In this document: positions 22,517 to 30,711 of the stretch, in pieces
Layout of the letters: each line of letters starts with the position of its first letter
Position numbering within the stretch: the first letter of the stretch is position 1
Source of the DNA: a virus
Length of the DNA stretch: 64,000 bases
Direction: 5' to 3' (one strand)
Virus record (IMG/VR): IMGVR_UViG_3300010339_000002
Span: 1-64,000 of that record
Program-made: the position numbers and the translations under genes
Notes under the pieces: generated by a model
Database searches by the model: none
What the model saw: only the letters and a program-made list of their open reading frames with translations
Told to the model about the DNA's origin: nothing

Positions 22517-22721
22517 TGGAATCTCCTAAGGGATTCTTCCAGCCTTCTTGCGAGCGGATTTCAAGTATCTGCTCTATCGTGAGTCCCTTTCCGAGGTCGT
22601 CGGCGTCCCAACCTTTGGCTTTACAGTACTGTTCCACAAAAGCATGGCGGGCGGAGAGGAACTTCACATCCTTCTCACTGAGCCCACATACTTTGATTCC
22701 GTTTCCCAAGTCTAGCTCCAT
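22509..22721 (-). CDS. Hypothetical protein (70 aa)
   Basis: The start at 22721 follows AAAGGA. The product is a soluble helical protein (LSEKDVKFLSARHAFVEQYCKAKGW). It overlaps the small membrane gene upstream. Confidence 0.55.
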   Translation of the reverse strand: MELDLGNGIKVCGLSEKDVKFLSARHAFVEQYCKAKGWDADDLGKGLTIEQILEIRSQEGWKNPLGDSND

Positions 22722-22825
22722 GGTCTTTTTCCTTTCAGGCCCCACGCCAGCGCGTAGATTAGGACGCCAGCGCAGAGCAGGGATTCAAATACGGCGAGCC
22801 ATTCGATCAGGAGTTTCCAGTTCAT
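22712..22825 (-). CDS. Single-helix membrane peptide (37 aa)
   Basis: The ATG overlaps the upstream stop by ATGA. One hydrophobic helix (LLIEWLAVFESLLCAGVLIYALAWG) is followed by a basic tail. Its N-terminal MNWKLL resembles the start of the upstream protein (MDWKLL). Confidence 0.5.
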   Translation of the reverse strand: MNWKLLIEWLAVFESLLCAGVLIYALAWGLKGKRPWS

Positions 22826-23244
22826 AAGACCCTCGGTGGCTTTGGAAGCGTCGGTATGATTGCCGTTGCAGCGGCGCTCTTCCGGCGAGACTCTTCCCGA
22901 TATCGTTGCGACAATTTTGCGTTCTCGTGAGTTAGGAGTTCCTTCCGGGCTTCATCAATTCCGTTTTGGTAGTAGTGGGTAAGCCACTGCACATATTCAT
23001 TGCGAGTCGGACCCTCTGGAAGTGCAAGTGCCCACCTCATCGTGGCATCGACTTTTGCTTGCTCCCGGTCTATTGTTTCCACGCTGCCCGGAGGGAAAAG
23101 ACCGCTAAGATGGATCAATTGCTGGTTGAGGACGTGGTATACCGCTATGGACAAGCCTTCTTCTTTGACCATGGTTTTATCGACCGCAACCGCCGTTTCA
23201 ACCCTTCGTTTCCTGAGCCGACCGACCAAGAGTTTCCAGTCCAC
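22822..23244 (-). CDS. Helical hypothetical protein (140 aa)
   Basis: A GTG start behind AGGAGA encodes a helical protein with a charged C-terminal half. A TGGTATTAT extended -10 box lies at about 23266-23274. The function is unknown. Confidence 0.55.
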   Translation of the reverse strand: MDWKLLVGRLRKRRVETAVAVDKTMVKEEGLSIAVYHVLNQQLIHLSGLFPPGSVETIDREQAKVDATMRWALALPEGPTRNEYVQWLTHYYQNGIDEARKELLTHENAKLSQRYREESRRKSAAATAIIPTLPKPPRVL

Positions 23245-23293
23245 GCTATTGATTCTCCTGCTAAAATAATACCACGCCTGCCGAGGAAAGTCT

Positions 23294-23782
23294 TTATTGT
23301 TTCTTCTGGCCGTGCATCAGCCTTTTGAGCGAAGCGTTCAGGTCAGCGTGCTCTACTGGTTCGGGTTCCTGCGGCGTCGCCGACGCCCGTGCGCTCAGAA
23401 AAACGATGTAATGGTTGGGCTCTGTGTTGACCGCGCGGCAAACCGAGTGAAGGTCCAGTTTGGTCTCGCCGGAATCCACGACGAAGTACAGGAAGCAGCC
23501 CTTCTTCTGGGAGTGCCAAGCGGTGTGCGGCGGCCACAGGTCGTGCTTGGCTACGGAATACTGATCCTTCCACTCGTAATCCTTGTGCCCGTCAATGTAC
23601 TCTCGGGCCATGCGGACGGCTTTGTCCATTTGGTCCACGGGGATAAAGGCGATCTTCTCCATCTTTTCGCCCGGACCCACTTTCACAAGGGCAAAACGTT
23701 CGGACGATGCCGATACTTCGACAACCACCCTCACAAAGTTTTTGGGGAACTTGCTAAAGTCCGAAGTATCCACCGAATTCAT
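23294..23782 (-). CDS. Hypothetical protein (162 aa)
   Basis: This beta-rich soluble protein has an ordered N-terminal ~130 residues (FVRVVVEVSASSERFALVKVGPGEK) and a charged tail. It overlaps the upstream gene by ATGA. No family is recognised. Confidence 0.6.
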   Translation of the reverse strand: MNSVDTSDFSKFPKNFVRVVVEVSASSERFALVKVGPGEKMEKIAFIPVDQMDKAVRMAREYIDGHKDYEWKDQYSVAKHDLWPPHTAWHSQKKGCFLYFVVDSGETKLDLHSVCRAVNTEPNHYIVFLSARASATPQEPEPVEHADLNASLKRLMHGQKKQ

Positions 23783-23979
23783 GGCTTCTCCTGCCTGCGA
23801 ATCCTGAGCTTCTCGATCTCCGCGTCCAGCCGAGCGAACGCCTCGTCTTCTTTTTCTGAGCCGCGATACGTCTTTTTGGGGGTAGAGACTTCCGTGATCT
23901 CGGCGCTGAGTTCCTCGAAGGGACGGACCCGTTTTTCATGCAGTTGGTGGGCAAATCCTTCGCCCGCATAATAGCTCAT
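23779..23979 (-). CDS. Charged hypothetical protein (66 aa)
   Basis: This is the first gene behind the promoter at 24024. The leader contains a GGAGTCG...CGACTCC hairpin just upstream of the start, and no clear Shine-Dalgarno is exposed. The C-terminus is helical and charged. Confidence 0.55.
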   Translation of the reverse strand: MSYYAGEGFAHQLHEKRVRPFEELSAEITEVSTPKKTYRGSEKEDEAFARLDAEIEKLRIRRQEKP

Positions 23980-24023
23980 GTCAATTTGGGAGTCGCAGCT
24001 TCTCGACTCCTATCCTCGCTCTT

Positions 24024-24053
24024 AGTATACAGGGGTCGGGGGGATTTTGGCTA
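24024..24053 (-). promoter_or_regulatory. Phage promoter of the TAG-CCAAAATC / TATACT family
   Basis: This is the clearest copy: the TAG stop of the upstream gene (24051-24053), CCAAAATC, a C-rich spacer and TGTATACTAAG. The span from TAG to TATACT is 30 nt. Confidence 0.8.
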
Positions 24054-24377
24054 CTTGGCTGGGAGCGAGGACTGCGGCTGGTCCACGGCCTCCTGAAGTA
24101 TCTCTCCCCAGCGTTCGAGGGAGCCGCGGTAGCCGAGTTTCTTGGCCTGCTTGTACGAAGGCCCGAAAAGCTGTTGGTAGAGGGCTTTGTGGGGAACCCG
24201 CATGAAGACCCCGCCGACTATGCGGAGCCGGGGAAGCTCCGGATCGTTCGGATCGGTGTTCGCCACTACAAGCTCGACGTAGGATTTCGCCGTCGTGTCG
24301 ATCAGGCGGCAGATGCCCAAAATGTCGCCGAGGTCCGGCGGGGAGACATCGAGCAGATCGACGAATTTGTCGGCCAT
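24051..24377 (-). CDS. Hypothetical protein (108 aa)
   Basis: This soluble helical protein starts at 24377 behind GAGGAAG. Its stop codon is the first base triplet of the next promoter. Confidence 0.6.
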   Translation of the reverse strand: MADKFVDLLDVSPPDLGDILGICRLIDTTAKSYVELVVANTDPNDPELPRLRIVGGVFMRVPHKALYQQLFGPSYKQAKKLGYRGSLERWGEILQEAVDQPQSSLPAK

Positions 24378-24406
24378 AAATCTTCCTCTATTGACAAAAC
24401 CCAAAG

Positions 24407-24832
24407 TCATTTCTTTAGTTGCTCCTCAAACCAATCTGCAACGGCACGTAACCCTAAAGGATCAGTTTCAGATGACTTAATTCTATTAGCTCTAGCGGAG
24501 ATCACGGCTATGTTACCTTTTACATATCCGAATTGCGGAAGAATACGATCTAAACTTGGTGATTCAGGAAGAGCGCCCAAGTATGCTTTAGCTTGTCGGA
24601 ATGGGGTTTTGAATATGGGGCAACAGTTGTCTTTAGGCCAAACCTCAAAAAGATCGGGTAGTTTGATTGAAAAAGGAAGGTTTGACTGTTTCGCTCGTGT
24701 TTGAGCCCGAGAAAGCATACGTCTGATTCCAAGTTGTCCGTTAACTCGACGACGATAACAGTCTCGACAAGCCCCATTGGTAGAAGGTCCATTAACATGC
24801 TTTGGGCACGGATCACCGCTTTTCGTTGGCAT
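24407..24832 (-). CDS. Homing-endonuclease-like protein (141 aa)
   Basis: An N-terminal zinc knuckle (CPKH...CRDCYRRR) is followed by SPSLDRILPQFGYVKGNIAVISARANRIKSSET. This is the LDRI...GYxKGN..VIS.RAN..K signature of a phage HNH-like endonuclease group. A histidine expected in a classical HNH site is not evident. It sits between normal genes as an insertion would. Confidence 0.65.
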   Translation of the reverse strand: MPTKSGDPCPKHVNGPSTNGACRDCYRRRVNGQLGIRRMLSRAQTRAKQSNLPFSIKLPDLFEVWPKDNCCPIFKTPFRQAKAYLGALPESPSLDRILPQFGYVKGNIAVISARANRIKSSETDPLGLRAVADWFEEQLKK

Positions 24833-24838
24833 GAGTTA

Positions 24839-24922
24839 TTATTCCGTTGCCTTCAAGAGCATCTGGTACGTTTCCCGAAGGACCCTTTCCCTTCGCTCTT
24901 TTTCTCTTTCTTCTCGGGTCAT
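24839..24922 (-). CDS. 27-residue charged peptide
   Basis: The ATG overlaps the upstream stop by ATGA and has a perfect GGAGGTGG site 3 nt upstream. The product is a charged helix (TREEREKERRERVLRETYQ in approximate form). The strong ribosome site is the main support. Confidence 0.45.
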   Translation of the reverse strand: MTREEREKERRERVLRETYQMLLKATE

Positions 24923-26478
24923 TTTCCACCTCCAGCCGGGGGATCGGGGAACTTCGTATCCCTCCAAGTGCCGTCGCCCAGCTTGACCTGCATCTTCGTC
25001 GGATCGTCCGGATTCGGGCGCTGGCCATAGATATCAAGCTTGCCTTCCTTGGTTTGGGTGTCCATATTCGAAACGCCTGTGTCCGTCGTGCCCCGAGGAA
25101 CGACTTCTGCGGCTTCCATGACTCGGAGGCTTCGAGCCCGGCGAGTGATGGCACGCAGGAAATTGTTGTAGGTTTCCTCGTCCAGTTGGTAGTTGGGATC
25201 GAAAATGGGCGTGAGGATGTCCAGCACGCCGACCTCGCCCTCCGCCTCCGCCGCCGCATAAATTTGGAACAACAAGCCCTTCAATGGATTCTTGGTCAAA
25301 GCGTCCAATACCGCGGCGTACCGCATGACCTCGCTCTCCGCGAGGTCGGCGGGAATCTCCATCACTGGCTCGGTGTAGTGGTTGATCGGCTGGATGATGC
25401 CGTGCTTCAGGTCCTCGATCACTTCCAGCGAGCGATTGCTGGCGTCCTCAAGCTGCTTGGCTTGGCGCTCATCCAAAGCGTGCCGCGTGCACGAGGCGAT
25501 GAATCCCGTCAGGTTGAGGACAAGCTGGGTCTTCTCGTCCGGCCACTTGGAGGTGTAGACAATCCGCAGCAATTCGTCCCGCTCGATATCCGTCAATTCG
25601 ACTCCCGTTCCGGTCTTGTCGTGGACCGACTTGAGGAACTGCTCGAATCCGAGGCTCTTCAGGACTTTTACCGCTGTCACGCGAAGCGTAGCCCGGTGCG
25701 TTAGCGCCTGCTCCAGTATGTCGATTTCCTGAAGCACCCGCTGGTGGTCCACCCCATGGGGATCAAGCTTCTGAACGTCCTCCGGCGCTACAACAACCCC
25801 GTTGTTCTGCAAGTAGATGTAGCTGTCGATGAGCGGGGTCTCGGCGTAGTCGTGGATCAACCCGATCAGGTCCGACCTGATCAGGCTGTACATTAGGGTG
25901 CCATACGCCGTAGGAGCCCCTGTGCGGTCGAAAGCACGGTTGGGGCACTCCTGCCTAAGCAAATTCCATACGTCCTCGTCCGGGGCGTCCTTGAACGTTG
26001 TGGGCTCCGTGGCACAGCCTTCGCACGTGCAGTTGAGGGAGAGATGGGGCCTTACCAAGGTGTAGCCCTTGAAGATGCGTTCAAGCCAGCGGCGGACGGG
26101 ACAACCCTCGTCAGGGTGCGTTAGGACGTTGTGGAAATTCCGCCCCTCTCCTAAAATCTCCGCGTACTGTTCAAGATCGGTCACCGAGGACGTGAAAGTT
26201 CCATCATCGTTGATGTATTGCTTGCCTAGCCGGGCGTCTCCGCCGAATACGGCCCTGCGGTTGACGACGAACTGATTTTCAATAGCCGTAAAGCGAGGAT
26301 CGTGGATAAGGTTCCATGTGGGGCCGAGGGTCTGCACAAATCCCCTGTCGCCGAACACGATCTCATGCATTAGTTGACAGTAATGAAATTCTTCCCGCTG
26401 GACCTCGGTTTCCTCATAAATCCTGTAGATTCTTTTGTTGTCGTCCAGCATTCCGAAAATGCGTTTCAGATTTTCCAC
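24919..26478 (-). CDS. Large protein of unknown function (519 aa)
   Basis: A GTG at 26478 has GGGAG at 5-nt spacing. The open frame continues to 26511. The protein is soluble and mostly helical, with one CTCEGC knuckle near residue 150 and a Gly/Pro/Asp-rich C-terminus from about 460. No domain is recognised. By size and position it could be structural or regulatory; neither can be supported. Confidence 0.6.
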   Translation of the reverse strand: MENLKRIFGMLDDNKRIYRIYEETEVQREEFHYCQLMHEIVFGDRGFVQTLGPTWNLIHDPRFTAIENQFVVNRRAVFGGDARLGKQYINDDGTFTSSVTDLEQYAEILGEGRNFHNVLTHPDEGCPVRRWLERIFKGYTLVRPHLSLNCTCEGCATEPTTFKDAPDEDVWNLLRQECPNRAFDRTGAPTAYGTLMYSLIRSDLIGLIHDYAETPLIDSYIYLQNNGVVVAPEDVQKLDPHGVDHQRVLQEIDILEQALTHRATLRVTAVKVLKSLGFEQFLKSVHDKTGTGVELTDIERDELLRIVYTSKWPDEKTQLVLNLTGFIASCTRHALDERQAKQLEDASNRSLEVIEDLKHGIIQPINHYTEPVMEIPADLAESEVMRYAAVLDALTKNPLKGLLFQIYAAAEAEGEVGVLDILTPIFDPNYQLDEETYNNFLRAITRRARSLRVMEAAEVVPRGTTDTGVSNMDTQTKEGKLDIYGQRPNPDDPTKMQVKLGDGTWRDTKFPDPPAGGGK

Positions 26479-26569
26479 TACGTCTCCCTTATGTAAGCGG
26501 GCCTCATTCAACGGTCGCTTGACACAACCTAATACTCACTCCGCAGTACTTCCCGAGGAGGGATTGCCT

Positions 26570-26632
26570 ATGATCCAAAAGCAAAACACACAAATCCTCA
26601 GGAGACAAACGCCGACAAACCGAACTAAATAG
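26570..26632 (+). CDS. 20-residue plus-strand peptide
   Basis: GAGGAGGG precedes the ATG, and a TTCAAC-17-TAATAC promoter-like pair lies at 26506-26534 on the plus strand. The peptide is polar and basic. The gap 26479-26644 contains nothing else. The evidence is limited to these signals. Confidence 0.35.
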   Translation: MIQKQNTQILRRQTPTNRTK

Positions 26633-26644
26633 GGAGGTGATCTT

Positions 26645-26986
26645 TTATCTACACCTGACCTTCGCAGGGAGTCGTGTGCCCGCGAGGGTCTTCGTGTGCT
26701 TGACGTGGGGTGCGTGGCACCAGCACGTTCCGTCGAGGTACTTGCGGCCGTCGAAGAATCCCAGACCAGCGTTGCGGTACCGTTTCATGAATTTTGGGTT
26801 AGTCTGTTCTTCCTCGGTCAGCAACTCGATCTCCCATCGCCCATAGGGATCGGTGCCGAGAAGCCCGCGGTTGGCTGCCCGGATGATCTCGCGGTCGGCG
26901 GCAGTCAGCGTCGAGTAGCGACTGATGATGTCCAGAATTCTCTCCAAAGCATCGCAAGGTTCGGTTACTTCAGAAGTACGAATCAT
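26645..26986 (-). CDS. Hypothetical protein (113 aa)
   Basis: A start at 26986 follows GGAGGAG. The protein has an N-terminal helix and a C-terminal CWCHAPHVKH segment that may bind metal. The function is unknown. Confidence 0.55.
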   Translation of the reverse strand: MIRTSEVTEPCDALERILDIISRYSTLTAADREIIRAANRGLLGTDPYGRWEIELLTEEEQTNPKFMKRYRNAGLGFFDGRKYLDGTCWCHAPHVKHTKTLAGTRLPAKVRCR

Positions 26987-27005
26987 GATCTCCTCCATAA
27001 AATTT

Positions 27006-27239
27006 TCATAGGCGGTTCTTCCTGACGATCCGAGCCATCAGTTCCCCAACAGGATCGTCCCATTGTGCCACATTTTTGATCAGGTTTGCCATCCAGTCGA
27101 AATGCTTCGCACAAAGCCACATGAGGGGTTCTCCGTGCAAAAGGCGCAGTTCGCTATCGTCCTCGGATTCGATGCAATTGTGGGCTGGCAGCCCGCAGGC
27201 TTCGGTCTCCGATATCGGCCATTGGCATTCATGCGGCAT
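27006..27239 (-). CDS. Zinc-knuckle protein, C..C..H..C..KHFD family, copy 1
   Basis: The order HECQW...CGLPAHNC...LCAKHFDW matches the adjacent gene 27247-27486 (QCDKPPTHSAY...CYCTEHFD) and, more distantly, 58111-58290. This is a local paralogous pair. The start at 27239 is chosen from the lack of support for the longer frame. Confidence 0.55.
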   Translation of the reverse strand: MPHECQWPISETEACGLPAHNCIESEDDSELRLLHGEPLMWLCAKHFDWMANLIKNVAQWDDPVGELMARIVRKNRL

Positions 27240-27246
27240 CAGATTC

Positions 27247-27486
27247 TCACAGGAGCCCCGGATTGAGTTTCTTGACCTTGGTGATGTGTTCAGGAGAGTA
27301 GTTCGTGCGATTCCACTCCCGCAACTTTTCAATCAATAAGTCAAAATGTTCGGTGCAGTAGCATTTCAACATACCTTCCGGACTATAGGCGGAGTGCGTC
27401 GGGGGCTTGTCGCATTGAACAGGCGGCCCTTCCTCGGGGAAGATGGGGAAGATCACAACACAACAAGCTTTGTCATCTACGTGCAT
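27247..27486 (-). CDS. Zinc-knuckle protein, copy 2 (79 aa)
   Basis: It is a paralogue of 27006-27239, with spaced Cys, His and a CYCTEHFD motif likely to bind one zinc. It overlaps the next gene by 10 nt. The function is unknown. Confidence 0.55.
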   Translation of the reverse strand: MHVDDKACCVVIFPIFPEEGPPVQCDKPPTHSAYSPEGMLKCYCTEHFDLLIEKLREWNRTNYSPEHITKVKKLNPGLL

Positions 27487-27836
27487 TTCTTGCCCCGGCG
27501 ATCCGGCAGCTTGTACAGCTTCTCAAGCCACTCGACATCCGCTTTGGCCTTCTCGTCTAACGGCTTGGCCGCCATAGCCCGCTTCCGGGCTTTCACGGGT
27601 CTGTCGTCTATCTCCCAGATCGACTCGTACCAATCGTCCTCGTCTTCGAATTCCTCGCTGTGCTCTTCCGTAAAGGCGAGAAGCTTGTCCTCCCAGTCAC
27701 TCAGCGTGGCGGCTTTGTCTTCCAACAGGGCGTCCCATTCTTGGAGGGTGGACTGGTATTTCTTCAACTCCTCGAAGCCTGCTTGTAGCTGTTCCTCGGT
27801 GAGTTTCGTCTTTGGCTTGCTAAGTTTATCGTCCAC
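27477..27836 (-). CDS. Acidic coiled-coil protein (119 aa)
   Basis: A long charged helix (EEQLQAGFEELKKYQSTLQEWDALLEDKAATLSDWEDKL, about residues 14-52) is followed by an acidic stretch and a basic C-terminus. The function is unknown. Confidence 0.6.
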   Translation of the reverse strand: MDDKLSKPKTKLTEEQLQAGFEELKKYQSTLQEWDALLEDKAATLSDWEDKLLAFTEEHSEEFEDEDDWYESIWEIDDRPVKARKRAMAAKPLDEKAKADVEWLEKLYKLPDRRGKKCT

Positions 27837-27838
27837 AA

Positions 27839-28117
27839 TCAGTCCTTTGGTAGCGCTTTCTTAAGGTCGGGAATCGAATCCCCGCAGGTGAAGCATTCAC
27901 AGCCTGCTGGATGGTCTTTCGTCCATTGCTGCAAATCCCACAGGGCTTCACGGGCGGCGTCTTCCAGCGTCATCGCCCATTGCTGGTCCACCAGCGCCAT
28001 TTCGTCGTCAAAGTGGTTGTCACATTCTCGTAGCATGGCTTCTGCTTCGTTTTCTGGGAGCTTCATCGCCCTGACCTGCTCCCGCGTGTATTTTGCCCCT
28101 TGTACAAAGTGCCTCAT
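27839..28117 (-). CDS. Helical protein with CECFTCG knuckle (92 aa)
   Basis: Mostly helical; ends with CECFTCGDSI, a half zinc knuckle. The start overlaps the map stop by ATGA, so it is likely coupled to it. Confidence 0.55.
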   Translation of the reverse strand: MRHFVQGAKYTREQVRAMKLPENEAEAMLRECDNHFDDEMALVDQQWAMTLEDAAREALWDLQQWTKDHPAGCECFTCGDSIPDLKKALPKD

Positions 28118-28845
28118 CTGATTTCGACAGTCCTTTCAAAGTGGGCAGCCAGCCCGCCGCGGTGCAGCTTGACTGTCCAGCCGTCCTTGTCCACGTAGGT
28201 GAATCCGTGGTTCGAGGCGAACATCGGCTCGATGGCGATTCGCTGCCCGACGATAAGGGTCGTTGCCGGGGAGCCGTCAAGCTCGTTGGCGATATGCGGT
28301 TCTTGATGCAAATTTTCTCCTATACCATGCCCCCCATATCCGTGAACCACGTAGACCTCGTACTCCTTGGCCACCGCCTCAATTGCTTTGGCGATGTCGT
28401 GGGTCGTATTCCCGGCAACCGCCTTCGCCACCCCGGCTTCGAGGGCTTCCTTCGTCGCCTTGACAAGCTTGCGGGCGACTGCCGAGCAGTGTCCGACGAG
28501 CACCGTGGTCGCGCCGTCGTCGTAGTAATTGACTGCGTGTCCTTCGGCGTCGGTCACTTGCTCTAGCGTGCCAAAGTCGATCTTTACGACCGTGCCCTCC
28601 TCAATCTTGCGGTCGCGGGGAATGCCGTGGATCACCTCGTTGTCGATGCTCACGCAGATGGACGCCGGGTAGCCCTCCTCCTTGCCGAAGTTGGGCGGCT
28701 TGTAGCCCTTGCACGCGGGTGTGACTCCGCGCAAACGGCAAAGCGCCTCTGCCATTTCGTCCAACGACTTCGTGGTTATGCCGGGCTTAACCGCTGCGGC
28801 CAGATGATCGATGATCGCCTCAAGCTTCGTCTTATTTTCCACCAT
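28114..28845 (-). CDS. map: Methionine aminopeptidase, type I
   Basis: This 243-aa protein has all hallmarks: CVSIDNEVIHGIP (His73), KIDFG (Asp90), YYDDGATT (Asp110), GYGGHGIGENLHQEPHI (His173), IAIEPM (Glu206) and AAHFERTV (Glu237). These are the five metal ligands plus the substrate His. The enzyme removes N-terminal Met from new proteins. The spacing between the two Asp ligands is about 8 residues longer than in E. coli. The phage copy may process phage proteins or replace the host enzyme during infection (inference). Confidence 0.95.
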   Translation of the reverse strand: MVENKTKLEAIIDHLAAAVKPGITTKSLDEMAEALCRLRGVTPACKGYKPPNFGKEEGYPASICVSIDNEVIHGIPRDRKIEEGTVVKIDFGTLEQVTDAEGHAVNYYDDGATTVLVGHCSAVARKLVKATKEALEAGVAKAVAGNTTHDIAKAIEAVAKEYEVYVVHGYGGHGIGENLHQEPHIANELDGSPATTLIVGQRIAIEPMFASNHGFTYVDKDGWTVKLHRGGLAAHFERTVEIR

Positions 28846-29038
28846 TACTCAGCAGCCACTCCTTGGCTTCCTTCTTGGACTTGAAGGAGCCCGTGTTGTC
28901 GTCGAAATCGTAGTAGAGCCACCACCTGCCTTTGCAGCAGAATAGCTGAATGCCGTCTTGGAGCGGCTGCAATGTGCCGCTCAAGACCACGGGCTTTCCA
29001 TCCAACCAGACTTTTGCCGTTGCGGTGGCTCGCTTCAT
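28832..29038 (-). CDS. Hypothetical protein (68 aa)
   Basis: This small beta-rich protein has an aromatic centre (GRWWLYYDFDDNTG). It overlaps map by 14 nt. No function is recognised. Confidence 0.55.
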   Translation of the reverse strand: MKRATATAKVWLDGKPVVLSGTLQPLQDGIQLFCCKGRWWLYYDFDDNTGSFKSKKEAKEWLLSNGGK

Positions 29039-29063
29039 ATACTGGTCAATACTGAGGTTTTCC

Positions 29064-29603
29064 TTACTTCTTGCCGTTGGGCTCTTTCATTTGTTTTTCC
29101 AACGAAGCAAACCACGAGGCCTCTTCTTTACTCATCGGAACCTCGCCCGTATCAGGGACTTGGGGACTCTTGGTTTTGAACACACGCTCGTCCAAGTAAG
29201 CCTGTGCGCAGGCCGCGCATCGGGGCGAAGGCAGGTCAAAGATTTCCCGCGGGATAATCTGGTCCCCGTCGTCCTCCTCCTGTACACCGACCTGCTTGTA
29301 CAGTCCCCCGGTGACCCGCTGGTTGCATATGGGGCACCGGGACTCCGTGACGGGATGCTCAGCAAAGAACGCATCGGTCTGCTGTTCCAGCCATGCAAGG
29401 GACTCCTCCGTCAGGGCGAACGAATGGTTGAGCAGGGACAGAAAGTTTTCGTTGGAAAGGTCCGGATCAAGTAGGTGATCTTTCGGGAGCATGTGATGCT
29501 CCCGCAGCAGCGCCTCAAACTCAATGATGGCGGTGCGCTTCGTGATCCGCCCGCTGGCCCAATTGCTGTGGATCGCGTATATCTCGTCGTGAAAGTTCAT
29601 CAT
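29064..29603 (-). CDS. Zinc-ribbon protein (179 aa)
   Basis: CPICNQRV and CAACAQ about 40 residues apart (residues ~93 and 135) form a probable zinc ribbon between helical ends. The start uses the first of two adjacent ATGs and overlaps the upstream stop. Confidence 0.6.
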   Translation of the reverse strand: MMNFHDEIYAIHSNWASGRITKRTAIIEFEALLREHHMLPKDHLLDPDLSNENFLSLLNHSFALTEESLAWLEQQTDAFFAEHPVTESRCPICNQRVTGGLYKQVGVQEEDDGDQIIPREIFDLPSPRCAACAQAYLDERVFKTKSPQVPDTGEVPMSKEEASWFASLEKQMKEPNGKK

Positions 29604-29947
29604 GCGTCCTCCGAGGCGTCCGGAGGGTACACCGCGGAGAAACGCTCAAGGGCGTACTCAACCTCGTCTTTGGTGATTCTTGGAAAATCCGAGTGGGGGA
29701 TGCAGTCGTTTGACAGCCAAAGCAGGATGTCATTGACGGGAAATTTCTTGGGGCGGCGAGCAAAGACCGCATCCAATCCCATCACCGCAGCCCAGCTTAC
29801 GCCGGGCATGGGGTTGGATTTGTACTCAGGATGGCGCTCATTGATCATGAACCGATAGAACGCCTTGAGGCGATCTGAGCGGACGTAAAGGTTGAAAGGC
29901 TTGCCGTACTCGGAGTTGACGATGCTGATTTGCTTGATTTCGTCCAT
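29600..29947 (-). CDS. Hypothetical protein (115 aa), leaderless
   Basis: The ATG lies exactly 6 nt after a TGGTATTAT extended -10 box (29954-29962). The protein is soluble, with helical C-terminal part (ITKDEVEYALERFSAVY). No motif is recognised. Confidence 0.6.
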   Translation of the reverse strand: MDEIKQISIVNSEYGKPFNLYVRSDRLKAFYRFMINERHPEYKSNPMPGVSWAAVMGLDAVFARRPKKFPVNDILLWLSNDCIPHSDFPRITKDEVEYALERFSAVYPPDASEDA

Positions 29948-29953
29948 ATCTGG

Positions 29954-29962
29954 ATAATACCA
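29954..29962 (-). promoter_or_regulatory. Extended -10 promoter (TGGTATTAT) for a leaderless gene
   Basis: TGG-TATTAT is followed by 6 nt and the ATG. The -35 region is weak. The gap up to 30061 has no gene, only an AGGCCTT inverted repeat at about 30034-30058. Confidence 0.55.
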
Positions 29963-30061
29963 GACCGGAATCGAACGTCCAGAAAATTATGCCTGCGACG
30001 CGAAACAACCGCTAGATTTCGCACAAAGGTTTTAGGCCTTTTCAGTGCGGCAGGCAAGGCC

Positions 30062-30631
30062 TTAGAACACTACGCCGAGGCGGATTCTAAATCCGGGATG
30101 GTGGTAGTTGTACAGGAAGTAGCAGTCCGTGTCGGTGTCGTAGTCGATATAGACATCGTCGTCCCAGCCCCAGTCGTCAAACCACGGGTCATACATGTTG
30201 AACCAGAAGCCGCCGTACCAGAAGCGCCAGCCGGAGCCATACCACATGCGGGGTCCGAAGCGGAAACGGTGCCCATATCCAAAATGGTCATTGTGCCAGC
30301 CACGGTCGAAATGACGCCCGTCGAAGTGGCTGCGGTCGTTGGCACTCGTGTGACGCCCTTGGTCGCCCGTGAAATGCCCTCGGTCGGTTACTCGCGGTTG
30401 ATGCCCCTGATTGCCGTGCGAGGCCGCTCCGCGGCTACCGCCCTTGTGGGAGGAGCCTTTGCTGGCGCTCCCGTGGCTGCTTCCACCGCTGTGGCCTCCG
30501 CTAACACTCCCATGGGAAGAGCCTCCGCCACCCCCGCCGTGGGAACCGCCGCCTCCACCGCTCGGATGCTGAGCTACAGAAAGGCCAACAAAACTGAAGA
30601 AAAGAACCAATAGACCGATAAAGTATCTCAT
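30062..30631 (-). CDS. Exported Gly/Ser/His-rich protein (189 aa)
   Basis: The signal peptide ends LSVA-Q. A ~75-residue Gly/Ser/His repeat-like linker follows (GGGGGSHGG, SSHGSASKGSSHK), then an aromatic region (YGSGWRFWYGGFWFNMYDPWFDDWGW) and DDVYIDYDTDTDCYFLYNYHHPGFRIRLGVVF. I recall this C-terminal pattern from acidobacterial secreted proteins, so it may be a host-derived gene. The His-rich linker could bind metal. The function is unknown. Confidence 0.6.
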   Translation of the reverse strand: MRYFIGLLVLFFSFVGLSVAQHPSGGGGGSHGGGGGGSSHGSVSGGHSGGSSHGSASKGSSHKGGSRGAASHGNQGHQPRVTDRGHFTGDQGRHTSANDRSHFDGRHFDRGWHNDHFGYGHRFRFGPRMWYGSGWRFWYGGFWFNMYDPWFDDWGWDDDVYIDYDTDTDCYFLYNYHHPGFRIRLGVVF

Positions 30632-30711
30632 GGATGTTCCTCGCTATCTAATAAACCCGTATTCGCAAGGTTCGTTGTGTTAGACGAATGGCAAATCAAA
30701 GACGGTTTCAA

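Noticed and set aside
24847-25704. 285-codon plus-strand frame opposite the 519-aa gene
   Set aside because: Antisense shadow of a coherent long minus-strand gene; no ribosome site.
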